Shown in pieces: positions 28,405-37,117 of a stretch of 64,000 nucleotides of DNA. The notes beneath the pieces are model-generated. The model searched no databases. It was not told the origin of the DNA and saw only the letters and a list, made by a program, of their open reading frames with translations. Source of the stretch: Albidovulum sp. (lineage in GTDB: Bacteria; Pseudomonadota; Alphaproteobacteria; Rhodobacterales; Rhodobacteraceae); assembly GCF_008933605.1 (NCBI RefSeq), contig NZ_WBUS01000002.1:1-64000 (forward strand), in the 5' to 3' direction. Each line of letters begins with the position of its first letter. The stretch's first letter is position 1. A program made the translations under genes and the position numbers.

Positions 28405-28418
28405 GGAAGCCGGCTTCC
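28405..28418. terminator. Palindrome between convergent fdsD and the TMADH-like gene
   Basis: GGAAGCCGGCTTCC is a perfect 14-bp palindrome in the 116-base convergent spacer. It may serve as a weak two-way terminator, but there is no T-tract on either side. Confidence 0.3.
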
Positions 28419-28453
28419 CGTGCACCGCGACATGCCCCGGCGACGTGCGGCGC

Positions 28454-30496
28454 CTATCGCTGCGATGCACCCGTCCCGCCAACGACCACGTGTTCGCGCC
28501 AGATCATGAGATCCTGCGGCCGGGCGAGATGGGCGCGCCCGGCGCGGTGGCCATCGTGGACGGCATGGGCGATCAACCCCGGCGCACGCGCGTCGCCCAC
28601 CCGTTCCAGAGTTGCAAGTCCTGCATCCCTGAGTGCCAGCCACAGCCCGTCGCGCGGCTCGCGCGAGGTGACGGGGACGAAGCCCGCGCAATCGATCTGC
28701 GACCGCTGCCCGGTGAACGCGCAGGCCAGTTCGGCCACGCCCGGCGTCAGGCCCGTGACGATGCTCGACGTTACGATCCGCACCCCGCGCTCGAGCAGCA
28801 GAGCCTGGAGCCGCGGCTGTTCTGTGGTGAAGACCGACCATTCGGCCGCGACCCCGCCCGGCGTGACATAGGTCACTTCCAGCCCCTCGCCCGCCAGCAG
28901 CACGGCGATGGCGGCCGCGATATGGTACTGCTCGTCGTCGAAGATCACCGCCGGCCCATCCGGCCGCGCGCCGCGCAGGATCTGGTCGGGCGTGAGGGTG
29001 CGCGGGCCGGCGAAGCTTGCGACCCCGGCCGGATGGCTGCGGCCGCGCCCGTCGGCGCGCCAGAGGCTGCCGGTCGCCACCAGCACGTGCCGCACGCCCG
29101 TCTCCAGCACCGCGGTGCGGTCCATCTCGGAGGCCCGGTAAAGCTCAACCTGTGCCAGCTTGCCGATCTGGTGGACGCGCCAGTCGCGGACCCGCGCCCA
29201 TTCGGAAAGCCCCGGCAACGAGGATTCGAGCGTTACGCGCCCGCCCGGTTCGTCCGCCGCCTCGGCCAGCATCACCGGCACGCCGCGGCGACCGAGCGTC
29301 AGCGCCGCCTCGAGCCCCGCAGGCCCGGCGCCGACAACCAGCACCGGATCGGCACGACCCACCGCCGCGGGCGCCTTCTCCGGGTGCCAGCCGCGCCGCC
29401 ATTCCTCGCCCATCGTCGGGTTCTGGGTGCAGCGGATCGGTGCGCCGAGCCAGTCATGCGCATAGCAGATATTGCAGCCGATGCATTCGCGGATGTCGTC
29501 GAGCCGGCCCTCGCGGATCTTGGCCGGCAGGAACGGATCGGCGATCGAGGGGCGCGCGGCGCCGACGAAGTCGAGGATGCCGCGGCGGACCTGGCCCAGC
29601 ATCGTCTCCGGGCTGGTGAAACGACCGACGCTGACCACGGGTTTCCCAGTCACCGCCCTGACATGGGCCACGTGGTCCTCCAGCGTCGCCTCCTTCACGA
29701 AGCGCGACGGACCCATCTCGTGCCCGTAGTCCGGAACCGTGACGTCGAAGAGGTCGACGAAGGGGGCGATCTGCGCGAGGAGGGCGGAGCGTTCCTCCTT
29801 GCCCACGCCGGCCTCGTCATAGACCTCGATCCGCGTCGCAAGGGCGGCGCGATCGCCAAGCACCTCGCGGGTCTCCGCCACGAGATCGAGATAGAGACGC
29901 GCCCTGCCCGCCGCGTTGCCGCCGTAGTCGTCCGTCCGCCGGTTGGTCGAGGCGTCGAGGAACTGGGTCACCAGATAGGTGTGCGCGGCATAGACATAGA
30001 TGATGTCGAACCCGGCCGCGAGCGCACGCCGCGCCGCCGCCCGGTGCCAGTCGCGGAGGTTCGTAATGTCCTGCCGGTCCATCCGCTGGCATTGCCAGGG
30101 ATTTCGCTCGGCCATCGTGCTGTCCGGACCGAGCGGAGTCTCGCGGGTGAGCGCGTTCGACGACCGCTGGCCACCGTGCCAAAGCTCCACTCCCGCAAGC
30201 GCGCCATGCGCATGGACCGCCTCGGTCATGGCAGCGTGGTTTCTCACGTCGCCCTCGTCCCAGAGCGAGGCATAGGGTGCGTGCGTGTCGTCCGATGTGG
30301 GATGGATCGAACAGTATTCGCTGTTCACCACGCCCCAGCCACCCTCGGCCTTCAGCCCTCGCATGGCGGCAAGAGTGTGCGGGTGGATGTTGCCCATGCC
30401 AGTACAGTGCGGCACCTGGTAGAAGCGGTTCGGCGCGGTGACGGGGCCGATCCGCACCGGCTCGAACAGGATGTCAAAGCGAGGGTCGCGGGTCAT
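28454..30496 (-). CDS. Trimethylamine-dehydrogenase-type flavoprotein
   Basis: 680 residues, the full length of TMADH/DMADH enzymes: an Old Yellow Enzyme TIM barrel (1-360), one [4Fe-4S] site (CIGCNIC ... C), then FAD/ADP-type Rossmann domains (VLVVGAGPAGLEAAL). NRFYQVPHCTG keeps the cysteine that carries 6-S-cysteinyl FMN in TMADH. Aligned by memory with the Methylophilus enzyme, Tyr60 (SEYCSIHP), Tyr169 and His172 (YVYAAHTY) are kept. The 264-267 segment EWGED is DYGHE here, so Trp264 and Asp267 are changed. It probably oxidatively N-demethylates an amine to formaldehyde, perhaps not trimethylamine. It is downstream of the mttB-like gene (12-base gap). Confidence 0.85.
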   Translation of the reverse strand: MTRDPRFDILFEPVRIGPVTAPNRFYQVPHCTGMGNIHPHTLAAMRGLKAEGGWGVVNSEYCSIHPTSDDTHAPYASLWDEGDVRNHAAMTEAVHAHGALAGVELWHGGQRSSNALTRETPLGPDSTMAERNPWQCQRMDRQDITNLRDWHRAAARRALAAGFDIIYVYAAHTYLVTQFLDASTNRRTDDYGGNAAGRARLYLDLVAETREVLGDRAALATRIEVYDEAGVGKEERSALLAQIAPFVDLFDVTVPDYGHEMGPSRFVKEATLEDHVAHVRAVTGKPVVSVGRFTSPETMLGQVRRGILDFVGAARPSIADPFLPAKIREGRLDDIRECIGCNICYAHDWLGAPIRCTQNPTMGEEWRRGWHPEKAPAAVGRADPVLVVGAGPAGLEAALTLGRRGVPVMLAEAADEPGGRVTLESSLPGLSEWARVRDWRVHQIGKLAQVELYRASEMDRTAVLETGVRHVLVATGSLWRADGRGRSHPAGVASFAGPRTLTPDQILRGARPDGPAVIFDDEQYHIAAAIAVLLAGEGLEVTYVTPGGVAAEWSVFTTEQPRLQALLLERGVRIVTSSIVTGLTPGVAELACAFTGQRSQIDCAGFVPVTSREPRDGLWLALRDAGLATLERVGDARAPGLIAHAVHDGHRAGRAHLARPQDLMIWREHVVVGGTGASQR

Positions 30497-30508
30497 CCGG
30501 TTTCCATT

Positions 30509-32005
30509 CTAAGGTGTCGCATGCGCTTCGTGGATCATGCGGAGCCGGGCGAGCAGACCGGCCGGCAACGGTTCCGGCCCCGGCGCCGAAAGCCGCTGCC
30601 TCAGGTCGCGGTCGATCCGCTGAAAGAGGGTCTCGTCGGGCTTGTCCGAACTTGAAACCGGTTCGTTTCCGGCGAAGTACCGGCTGGCCCAGAGGTTCTT
30701 CCGGCAATGCCGTGCGGTATGCTCGTGGCCAAGCACGGTGCCCGTCAATCCGACCTCACGCAGAAGGTCGAGCGCCAGCGTGTCGTCGCTGACCTCGGTC
30801 CCCGTCCAGAGGGTTCGCAGCATCCCGGCGTAATCGTCGCAGAGCAGGAGCGCGTGCAGCGAGTACGTGATCCCCTGATCGAGCGATCCGAGGTAGTCGC
30901 AGGTCGCCGGCCGGGTGTGGAAGAACTGGCCCATCAGCGTGGCGATCTCGAAAACCGCATCCTGGCCGAAGCGGCGCGCCCGCGCCTCGCCGCCGATCCC
31001 GGTGAGGGAGGGAAGGCCCAAGTGCCGGCGCGCCTGGCAGATGAGTTGCTCGGCCAGCATCGTCTGCGGCATATTGCCGATGCCGCCCGTCGCCGGCTCC
31101 ATGAAATAGGGGTTGGTGGAGCCGATGCAGAAGCTGCCCTCGCGCGCCGCCTGACCCAGCACCATCCCCGCGAAATCGGTGGCGAGGCACTGCACGACCG
31201 TGCCCGCCGTGGTTATCGGCGTCGAGGCTCCGCCGATGGCGAGTGAGCCGACGCTCAACGGCACGCCGGCGCGCGCTGCGAGGATCACCTGCTCGACATG
31301 AGTCTCGGCGTAGTAGAGCGGCAATGGCGTGACGATGTGCAGGAAATAGGGCATCTCTGCGAGCCTGTCGTGCCCGCCCCTGAGCGCCGCCGCCATCTCG
31401 ATTGCGGCTTCCAGCGAGCGGGTCCATTCGCAGAGGTATTCGAGCGGCTTGGTGGTGTGCTCCATCATGCAGAGGAATTCGCCGATCTCGCCCCGGAGGG
31501 TCGACTCCGGAACGTCCTTGCAGGCCACGCAAACCGCGTCGATGTTGTCGAGCCCATCGGCGATGCGGCTGATCGTGGCGAGGTCCGCGCGCGTGCTGTC
31601 GCGCGGTTCGCCGGTTGCCTCGTCGAACACCTTGATGCAGGTCATGCCGGGCATGAACCAGGTATGATGCGCGTCGATGTCGATGGCGCGGGTTCCGTCA
31701 CGGTTCCAGAGCTGGACGGCCTTCGCCACGGTCGCAAGCGCCCGCCGGACGACGACCGCAGGCATTCGCACCACGCCGTCGGGCAGGACCGTGCATCCGG
31801 CCTGCGCGAGCAACGCGTCCGCCTCGGTGCCCGGCTCGAAGCGCAGGCCGATTTCGGCAAGCAGCGTCAGGGCGGCATCAACGACCCGCTCCGTGTCTGC
31901 AGGCGCGATCGTGTCATACGGGCGGCTCGAAATCGAATGGAGGCCGCGAACATGTGTTGCAGCGGCTTCCGGCGCGTTGCGTTGGCGTTGCATGGCGCGG
32001 CGCAT
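30509..32005 (-). CDS. MttB-superfamily methyltransferase (non-pyrrolysine)
   Basis: 498 residues from ATG 32005 (AGGGACG nine bases upstream). The sequence has the trimethylamine methyltransferase (MttB) barrel pattern: TLLAEIGLRFEP, WFMPGMTCIKVFDEATGEPRDS, EYLCEWTRS, GASTPITTAGTVVQ, ATGGIGNMPQTMLAEQL, and the tail RKNLWASRYF. There is no in-frame UAG, so it does not use pyrrolysine. Characterised non-Pyl members demethylate quaternary amines such as glycine betaine. No corrinoid protein gene is nearby. It heads an operon with the TMADH-like gene. Confidence 0.85.
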   Translation of the reverse strand: MRRAMQRQRNAPEAAATHVRGLHSISSRPYDTIAPADTERVVDAALTLLAEIGLRFEPGTEADALLAQAGCTVLPDGVVRMPAVVVRRALATVAKAVQLWNRDGTRAIDIDAHHTWFMPGMTCIKVFDEATGEPRDSTRADLATISRIADGLDNIDAVCVACKDVPESTLRGEIGEFLCMMEHTTKPLEYLCEWTRSLEAAIEMAAALRGGHDRLAEMPYFLHIVTPLPLYYAETHVEQVILAARAGVPLSVGSLAIGGASTPITTAGTVVQCLATDFAGMVLGQAAREGSFCIGSTNPYFMEPATGGIGNMPQTMLAEQLICQARRHLGLPSLTGIGGEARARRFGQDAVFEIATLMGQFFHTRPATCDYLGSLDQGITYSLHALLLCDDYAGMLRTLWTGTEVSDDTLALDLLREVGLTGTVLGHEHTARHCRKNLWASRYFAGNEPVSSSDKPDETLFQRIDRDLRQRLSAPGPEPLPAGLLARLRMIHEAHATP

Positions 32006-32551
32006 GACTCGTCCCTCCATCGGGTTGCAGTCATGTTGATTATCAGGTCAGTCAAAATATAACAATCCACATCGTTGCGGGCCGCAGACGCGTCGTCCGT
32101 TCAGTGTGCCACACGGGAATCTGGGCCAGTCGTCTCCGCCGCGGCTGCATGGACAGCCCGCCGACCGCAGTCGAGGCCAGCGCACAGCGCGCGCCGGACC
32201 CTTCCGCTGGCTGGGTCGATAGAGCATCCCCAACCCCACCGGGGAGGATTTCACATGCCGTCTACCGCTCGGGTCCGGCTGAACCTGCTGCCGCTGTCGA
32301 GCCGAGGGGTCGTGGAACCGTTGCCGAACCGCGGCCCATTCGTCGCCTCGCTCACGGTTGAAATGGCGCGCGCGATGATCGAGCCGAATGTCGCCCGGCC
32401 AGCCGCCGAGCGCGCGACAGCAAGAAGGCTGCCACGCCGGTGGCGCTCCACCTCGTCGATATCCAGCACTACCTTGAGCTCGGCAGTCGCGCGATGCGCC
32501 GACAGACCGCGCCCCGATATGCCGCAGGCGGAGCTGGTATCGCGGGACCGA
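32006..32551. other. Intergenic region upstream of the mttB-like gene
   Basis: This 546-base stretch separates the mttB-like start from the glycerate kinase stop. An AT-rich patch at 32034-32068 probably holds the mttB-like promoter; on the minus strand TTGTTA and TAATCA lie 17 bases apart. The remainder (32100-32551) is GC-rich and open in several frames, but none has family-like sequence or a convincing ribosome-binding site. An ATG at 32254 with GGGGAGG nine bases upstream opens a plus frame that runs on through the kinase shadow. It may be the remnant of a lost gene. Confidence 0.4.
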
Positions 32552-33817
32552 TCATCGGTCTCGCGGCGACATCCCGGGCGGTCCGAGGAGCAGGATCTGA
32601 ACGTCGGCCACGTTCGTTCCCGTCGGTCCCGTGACCAGCAGGTCACCCGCCAAGGCCAGTGCCCGGTGGCTGTCGTTGTCGGCCAGGAGGGCATCGACAT
32701 CCGCGCCGGAACCGGCGATCCGCGCCAGCGTGCCCGCATCGACGACCCCGCCCGCGGCATCGGTCGGCCCGTCGCGCCCGTCGGTCCCGCCAGAGAGGAA
32801 GACCCAGTCGCGTCCGAGATCGGGCATCGCCCGCGCGACCCTGAGGGCCAGTTCCTGATTGCGGCCGCCCTGCCCGGTTCCGCGCAGCGTCACGACGGTT
32901 TCGCCGCCGAAGATGAGACAGCGCGCCTGCCCCGCCTCGCGGGCCGCAGCGACGATCGCTTCGGCGGCATCGCCAACGTCCCCGGTGAGGGAATCGGAGC
33001 AGATTGCGGCCCCCGGTCCGGCGGCGCGCACCGCCTCGAGGCTCTTCAGGTTCGACCCGATCAGGACATTGGTCAGAGCGGGCAAGGGCTCGGCCGGGTC
33101 GGGCCGGCTCAGCGCGGCCTGCACGCTGCGGGGCAGGCCGGACCAGAGGTCGTGGCGCCGCAGCATCGCGCGCGCGTCGGCCCGGGTACCAATGGGCGAT
33201 ACCGTCAGCCCCGAGGCGATGACGCGCAGGTCGTCCCCGATCACGTCGGAGAGGATATAGGCCGTGACCGGGGCCGGCGCGGCGACCCTGAGGAGCCCGC
33301 CGCCCTTCAGCCGCGAGAGTGACTGGCGCACCATGTTCATCCCGGCGATGTCGAGCCCGCCCGCCAGAAGGAGGCGGCTCGCCGCCGCCTTGTCGGCCAG
33401 CGACACCCCCGCGACCGGCGCAGGCAGGAGCGCCGAGCCTCCGCCGGAAATCAGTGCCACCACGCGGTCGGCCGCCGATGCCCCCCGCAGCAGCGCCTCG
33501 ACCGCCTCGGCCGCCCGCGCGCCGTTCTCGTCGGGCACCGGATGGCCCGCCGCATGAACCTCGGCCCCGGCGACGGGTCGGGCGTTCTCGTAGTTCGTGA
33601 CGACGATCGCCGCGACTTCGGTGCCGCCGCAGGCCCGAAGCAGGGTTTCGGCCATCGGCACGGCCGCCTTGCCGACGGCGATGACAAGCAGCCGCCCGCC
33701 CGGGTCCGGGCGGGGCAGCGGCGTCTCCTCCAAAGCGCGGGACAGCGCGACACCTGGATCGGCCGCCCAGCAGGCGACCGAAAAGAGTTCGCGTATCCTG
33801 GCGCGCAAGTCCTCCAT
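32552..33817 (-). CDS. Glycerate 2-kinase, MOFRL type
   Basis: A 421-residue class II glycerate kinase. The N-terminal domain has LLVIAVGKAAVPMAE, and ALISGGGSALLPAPV is the nucleotide/substrate loop. The C-terminal MOFRL domain has GGETVVTLRGTGQGGRNQELAL and SGGTDGRDGPTDAAGG. In the serine cycle it phosphorylates glycerate, usually to 2-phosphoglycerate on the way to PEP. It starts 4 bases after the malyl-CoA lyase stop. ATG 33817 is used; the track's extra 22 residues are not conserved-looking. Confidence 0.9.
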   Translation of the reverse strand: MEDLRARIRELFSVACWAADPGVALSRALEETPLPRPDPGGRLLVIAVGKAAVPMAETLLRACGGTEVAAIVVTNYENARPVAGAEVHAAGHPVPDENGARAAEAVEALLRGASAADRVVALISGGGSALLPAPVAGVSLADKAAASRLLLAGGLDIAGMNMVRQSLSRLKGGGLLRVAAPAPVTAYILSDVIGDDLRVIASGLTVSPIGTRADARAMLRRHDLWSGLPRSVQAALSRPDPAEPLPALTNVLIGSNLKSLEAVRAAGPGAAICSDSLTGDVGDAAEAIVAAAREAGQARCLIFGGETVVTLRGTGQGGRNQELALRVARAMPDLGRDWVFLSGGTDGRDGPTDAAGGVVDAGTLARIAGSGADVDALLADNDSHRALALAGDLLVTGPTGTNVADVQILLLGPPGMSPRDR

Positions 33818-33821
33818 CGGC

Positions 33822-34799
33822 TCAGGCCCCGGCGATCTGGCGGGCCTTCTGGACCAGCACCTCCGCCTGCCGGATCGAGGCATAGTCGATCAGCCGGCCG
33901 TCGAGCGAGACCGCTCCCTTGCCCTCGGCCGCAGCCTTTTCCATCGCCTCCAGGATGCGCTTGGCCCGTGTGACCTCGGCCTCGGACGGGCTCATCACCT
34001 CGTTCGCTAGCGTGATCTGGCTGGGATGGATCGCCCATTTGCCCTCGCAACCCAGCACCGCCGCGCGCTTCGCCGCCGCGCGGTAGCCGTCGGGGTCGGA
34101 GAAATCGCCGAAGGGGCCGTCGACCGGTCGCAAGCCGTTGGCCCGCGCCGCGACGACCATGCGCGCCAGCGCATAGTGCCACATGTCGCCCCAGTGCACG
34201 GCCCGGCTGCCGTCGGCCAGCGGATCGGTCAGCACCGTGTAATCCGGGTTCACGCCACCGATGATCGTCGTCCGCGCCCGAGTCGATGCCGCATAGTCGG
34301 CCACCCCGAAATGCAGGCTTTCGTTGCGTGGCGAGGCCGCGGCGATCTCTGACACGTTCTGCATGCCGAGCGCGGTCTCGATGATGTGCTCGAAGCCGAT
34401 GCGCTTCTTCAGGCCCATGGCGTCCTCGATCTGCGTCACCAGCATGTCGACGGCATAGACATCCGCGGCGGTGCCGACCTTCGGAATCATGATTAGATCA
34501 AGCCGCGCCCCGGCCTCTTCCACCACTTCGACCACGTCGCGGTACATGTAGTGCGTGTCCAGCCCGTTGATTCGGACCGACATGGTTTTCGTGCCCCAGT
34601 CGATCTCGTTCAGGGCCTTGATGATGTTCTTGCGGGCCTGCGGCTTGTCGTCCGGGGCGACGGCATCCTCGAGGTCGAGGAAGATCACGTCGGCGTCCGA
34701 TTTCGCCGCCTTCTCGAACATCTGCGGGGCGCTGCCGGGAACGGCGAGTTCACTCCGGTTCAGGCGCGCGGGCGCCTGCTGGATCACGTGGAAAGACAT
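33822..34799 (-). CDS. L-malyl-CoA lyase (CitE-like)
   Basis: 325 residues of the HpcH/CitE aldolase family. Diagnostic elements are RSELAVPGSAPQMFEKA, DVIFLDLEDAVAPDDK, the catalytic Glu in FEHIIETALGM and LHFGVADYAAS. The length and sequence fit rhodobacterial malyl-CoA/beta-methylmalyl-CoA lyase (Mcl1) and serine-cycle MclA. It splits malyl-CoA to acetyl-CoA and glyoxylate, closing the cycle. It is followed immediately by glycerate kinase and preceded by a palindromic site and the response regulator gene. Confidence 0.93.
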   Translation of the reverse strand: MSFHVIQQAPARLNRSELAVPGSAPQMFEKAAKSDADVIFLDLEDAVAPDDKPQARKNIIKALNEIDWGTKTMSVRINGLDTHYMYRDVVEVVEEAGARLDLIMIPKVGTAADVYAVDMLVTQIEDAMGLKKRIGFEHIIETALGMQNVSEIAAASPRNESLHFGVADYAASTRARTTIIGGVNPDYTVLTDPLADGSRAVHWGDMWHYALARMVVAARANGLRPVDGPFGDFSDPDGYRAAAKRAAVLGCEGKWAIHPSQITLANEVMSPSEAEVTRAKRILEAMEKAAAEGKGAVSLDGRLIDYASIRQAEVLVQKARQIAGA

Positions 34800-34850
34800 T
34801 CATGGCTCCTGTCAAGTCGAGGAGCTGCACCCGGACACAGGCATCGACCA

Positions 34851-34867
34851 GACGGGACGGTCCCGTC
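34851..34867. promoter_or_regulatory. Palindrome upstream of malyl-CoA lyase
   Basis: GACGGGAC and GTCCCGTC are perfect 8-base arms around a single G, in the 100-base gap between the regulator stop and the malyl-CoA lyase start. Its core GGGA-N3-TCCC recurs on the other side of the regulator at 35617. It could be an operator or an attenuating hairpin; position favours the former. Confidence 0.45.
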
Positions 34868-34899
34868 AAGTGCCAATTCGCCTTCGCCTGCCGCCGGTG

Positions 34900-35547
34900 T
34901 CAGGGTTCTCCGCGCATGGCCCGGCTCGCGTAGAAGAAGGCGATGGCTTGCGCGCGGTTCTTGACCGACAGTTTCTCGAAGAGGTTCGACAGGTGGAACT
35001 TCACCGTGTTGGTGCTGATCCCGAGCTCGCGCGCCAGTTCGCGGTTCGTCAGACCCTTCGACAGCGCCTCCAAGAGCGTGCGCTCGCGCCTCGACAGCTG
35101 CTCGATCGGATCCTGCCTCAGGCTGCGCACGTCCAGGAAGGGAAACGCCATCTGCCCATTCGCCACCGCAAGGCAGGTCTCAAGCAGACGCTCGACCGAT
35201 TCGGACCTTGCGGTGAAGCCCGCAGCACCCGCCGCCATCGCCTTGCGCGCCGTATCGCCGGTGTCGTCGGCATAGACCACCAGCCGCGGGGCGCTTGGCT
35301 GGGCGCGCAGGACGTCGATCAGCCGCGCCCCGCCGAGGGCCGGCAGGTTCCAGTCGATGACGCCGATCAGCACCGGCATCCGCATCGCGGCGCCCAGGAA
35401 GCCCTCGGCCGTCGCCGAGGTGGCGACGAGCGAAAACCGCGGATCCCGTTCGAAAATCTCGGACATGGCGGTCAGCATCAGCGGATTGCCGTCGGCGACC
35501 ATGACCGTGACGGGGCCTTCCTTCGGTCGCGGTGCGGGTGCGGCCAT
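34900..35547 (-). CDS. NarL/LuxR-type response regulator of the serine-cycle locus
   Basis: A 215-residue protein. The receiver domain covers residues 13-130, with acidic residue in MVADGNP and likely phospho-Asp in IGVIDWNLPALGG. The usual conserved lysine position reads FTARSES, so it is not lysine. A LuxR-type helix-turn-helix fills residues 150-212 (LSRRERTLLEALSKGLTNRELARELGIS, TVKFHLSNLFEKL). No kinase is adjacent. It lies between the two divergent serine-cycle arms and probably controls them; that is inferred from location. Confidence 0.88.
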   Translation of the reverse strand: MAAPAPRPKEGPVTVMVADGNPLMLTAMSEIFERDPRFSLVATSATAEGFLGAAMRMPVLIGVIDWNLPALGGARLIDVLRAQPSAPRLVVYADDTGDTARKAMAAGAAGFTARSESVERLLETCLAVANGQMAFPFLDVRSLRQDPIEQLSRRERTLLEALSKGLTNRELARELGISTNTVKFHLSNLFEKLSVKNRAQAIAFFYASRAMRGEP

Positions 35548-35847
35548 TTCTCCTCCTCCCTACCCGAATTGGCGGGTCACACTTCGCTGCATCGCGGCGA
35601 GACCACCCATTAGGGTGGGATATTCCCCGCCAGAATAGATTTCCAAAAGCAGGATATAGGAGTGTTGCGACCCGTGTCCAGAACCGCTTTCCTCAGCGCC
35701 AGGACAGCCGGTTCCGGTATGATCCGCGACCGGTTCTCCGCTGCACCCGGGCCGGTCGCGGCACCTGCCCAGGCGGCCGTCCGGCCCGATTCCGGCCCCG
35801 TCCGGTGGGGGCCAGGCGCGAGATTCTTGACCAGCAAGGGTTGCACG
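35548..35847. promoter_or_regulatory. Divergent control region of the serine-cycle locus
   Basis: A 300-base spacer between the response regulator and the aminotransferase. CCACCC and GGGTGG form perfect arms at 35603-35618. Overlapping them, GGGA-TAT-TCCC sits at 35617-35627. GGCGGG at about 35571 and CCCCGCC at 35625-35631 add further GGYGGG-type half-sites. An AT-rich stretch (about 35620-35665) follows and could be the promoter. The track ORF start at 35662 lies in this region, but its 62 leading residues are not enzyme-like. Confidence 0.5.
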
Positions 35848-37095
35848 ATGACCGAGTCCGATATCTTCCCGCAACTGACGATCCCGGAAACCCTCGCCGC
35901 GGGCCCAGGCCCCGGAAACACCGATGCGCGGGTGCTGGCGAGTTTCGCCAGTGCCGGCCTTGCGGACCACATGCAGGCCGACGTTCTGCGCGGAATGATC
36001 GAATGCAAGCTGATGCTCCGCAGGGTCTGGGGCACGCGGAACGTCCATACCTTCGGCGTCGCCGGCACCGGCTGGAGCGGGCTCGACAGTCTCTTCAGCG
36101 CGATCCTGCCGGGCGACACGGTCGTGGCCTTCGTCAACGGCACCTTCAGCGGCATCGACGCGCTTACCGTGCGGATGAAGGCGGCCGGTCGCGCCGACCT
36201 TGCCGCCGCCCCGCTCGACCCGCGGCCCGCCAACGTCACCGTCATTACCGTGCCGCACGGCCAGTCCGTGACCGCCGATGTGATCGAGACGGCGCTGGCC
36301 GACAGGAAGCCGACCTGGGCGGTCATGGCGCATTGGGAGACCGGCTCGGGCCGGATCAACGACCTGCGCGCCTTCTCGGACGCCTGCGAACGGCACGGTG
36401 TCATGGGACTTGTCGATGCGGTCTCCTCGCTTGGCATCGCCGATTTTGATATCGACGACTATCCCGGTGTCGCGGGCTGGGCATCCTGCCCGCAGAAGGG
36501 TGTGCTCTGCCTGCCGCTCACCTATGCGCCCGTCAGCTTCACCGACCGCTACATCGCGCATCTGCGGGCGAACGGCTGCCACAGCTACGTCCACCACCCC
36601 GTCCTGGAGGCCCGTCACTGGGGCATTCTCGACGGCAAGGACGCCGCCGCGGGCACCTATCACCGCACCCATTCCGGCTACGCCGTGGCCGCGTTCCACG
36701 AGGCGCTCAGGATCAACCTGCAGCACGGCAAGGCGCAGAAGGCGCGAGACTATGCCTGGCACGAAGCGGCTCTCACGAAGGCGGTGAAGGCGCTTGGCTG
36801 CAACGTCACCTCCAACATGACGAGCCTTGTCGTGCTGAACCTTCCGCCGGCGCTTGCGGGGCGCGAAAAGGAGCTTGTGCAGATGTGCCGCGCCCGGGGC
36901 TTCGGCATCTGGACGACCCTGTCCGAGCCGGTGCAGATCAGGATCGGCATCCTCAACCAGCTCAGCGAGGCCGCCATCACCGACATCGTCGAACGCTTCG
37001 CCGCGGCGATGAACGCGATGGGCGCGGGCGCCGACACTGCCGCCGCGCGAGAGGCGCTGCGCGGCCACTACCTGACGAGAATGGCCGCCGAGTGA
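35848..37095 (+). CDS. Class V aminotransferase, probable serine-glyoxylate aminotransferase
   Basis: 415 residues, fold-type I class [15 protein letters not shown] is the N-terminal family motif, [13 protein letters not shown] and [10 protein letters not shown] hold the PLP-contacting Asp, and [11 protein letters not shown] contains the likely PLP lysine. Its place ahead of mtkAB-hpr-ppc matches sga, which turns serine and glyoxylate into hydroxypyruvate and glycine. Its sequence is visibly unlike Methylobacterium SgaA as I remember it, so assignment rests mainly on context. ATG 35848 has AAGGG upstream. Confidence 0.75.
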   Translation: MTESDIFPQLTIPETLAAGPGPGNTDARVLASFASAGLADHMQADVLRGMIECKLMLRRVWGTRNVHTFGVAGTGWSGLDSLFSAILPGDTVVAFVNGTFSGIDALTVRMKAAGRADLAAAPLDPRPANVTVITVPHGQSVTADVIETALADRKPTWAVMAHWETGSGRINDLRAFSDACERHGVMGLVDAVSSLGIADFDIDDYPGVAGWASCPQKGVLCLPLTYAPVSFTDRYIAHLRANGCHSYVHHPVLEARHWGILDGKDAAAGTYHRTHSGYAVAAFHEALRINLQHGKAQKARDYAWHEAALTKAVKALGCNVTSNMTSLVVLNLPPALAGREKELVQMCRARGFGIWTTLSEPVQIRIGILNQLSEAAITDIVERFAAAMNAMGAGADTAAAREALRGHYLTRMAAE

Positions 37096-37117
37096 GCCGG
37101 GGCCGAGGGAGGCGAGA

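Noticed and set aside
28445-30655. Plus-strand 736-residue ORF opposite the TMADH-like gene
   Set aside because: Same shadow effect; the minus-strand frame has clear family motifs and the plus frame none.
30509-32005. Pyrrolysine-containing trimethylamine methyltransferase
   Set aside because: The frame has no in-frame amber codon, so the gene belongs to the non-pyrrolysine part of the MttB superfamily.
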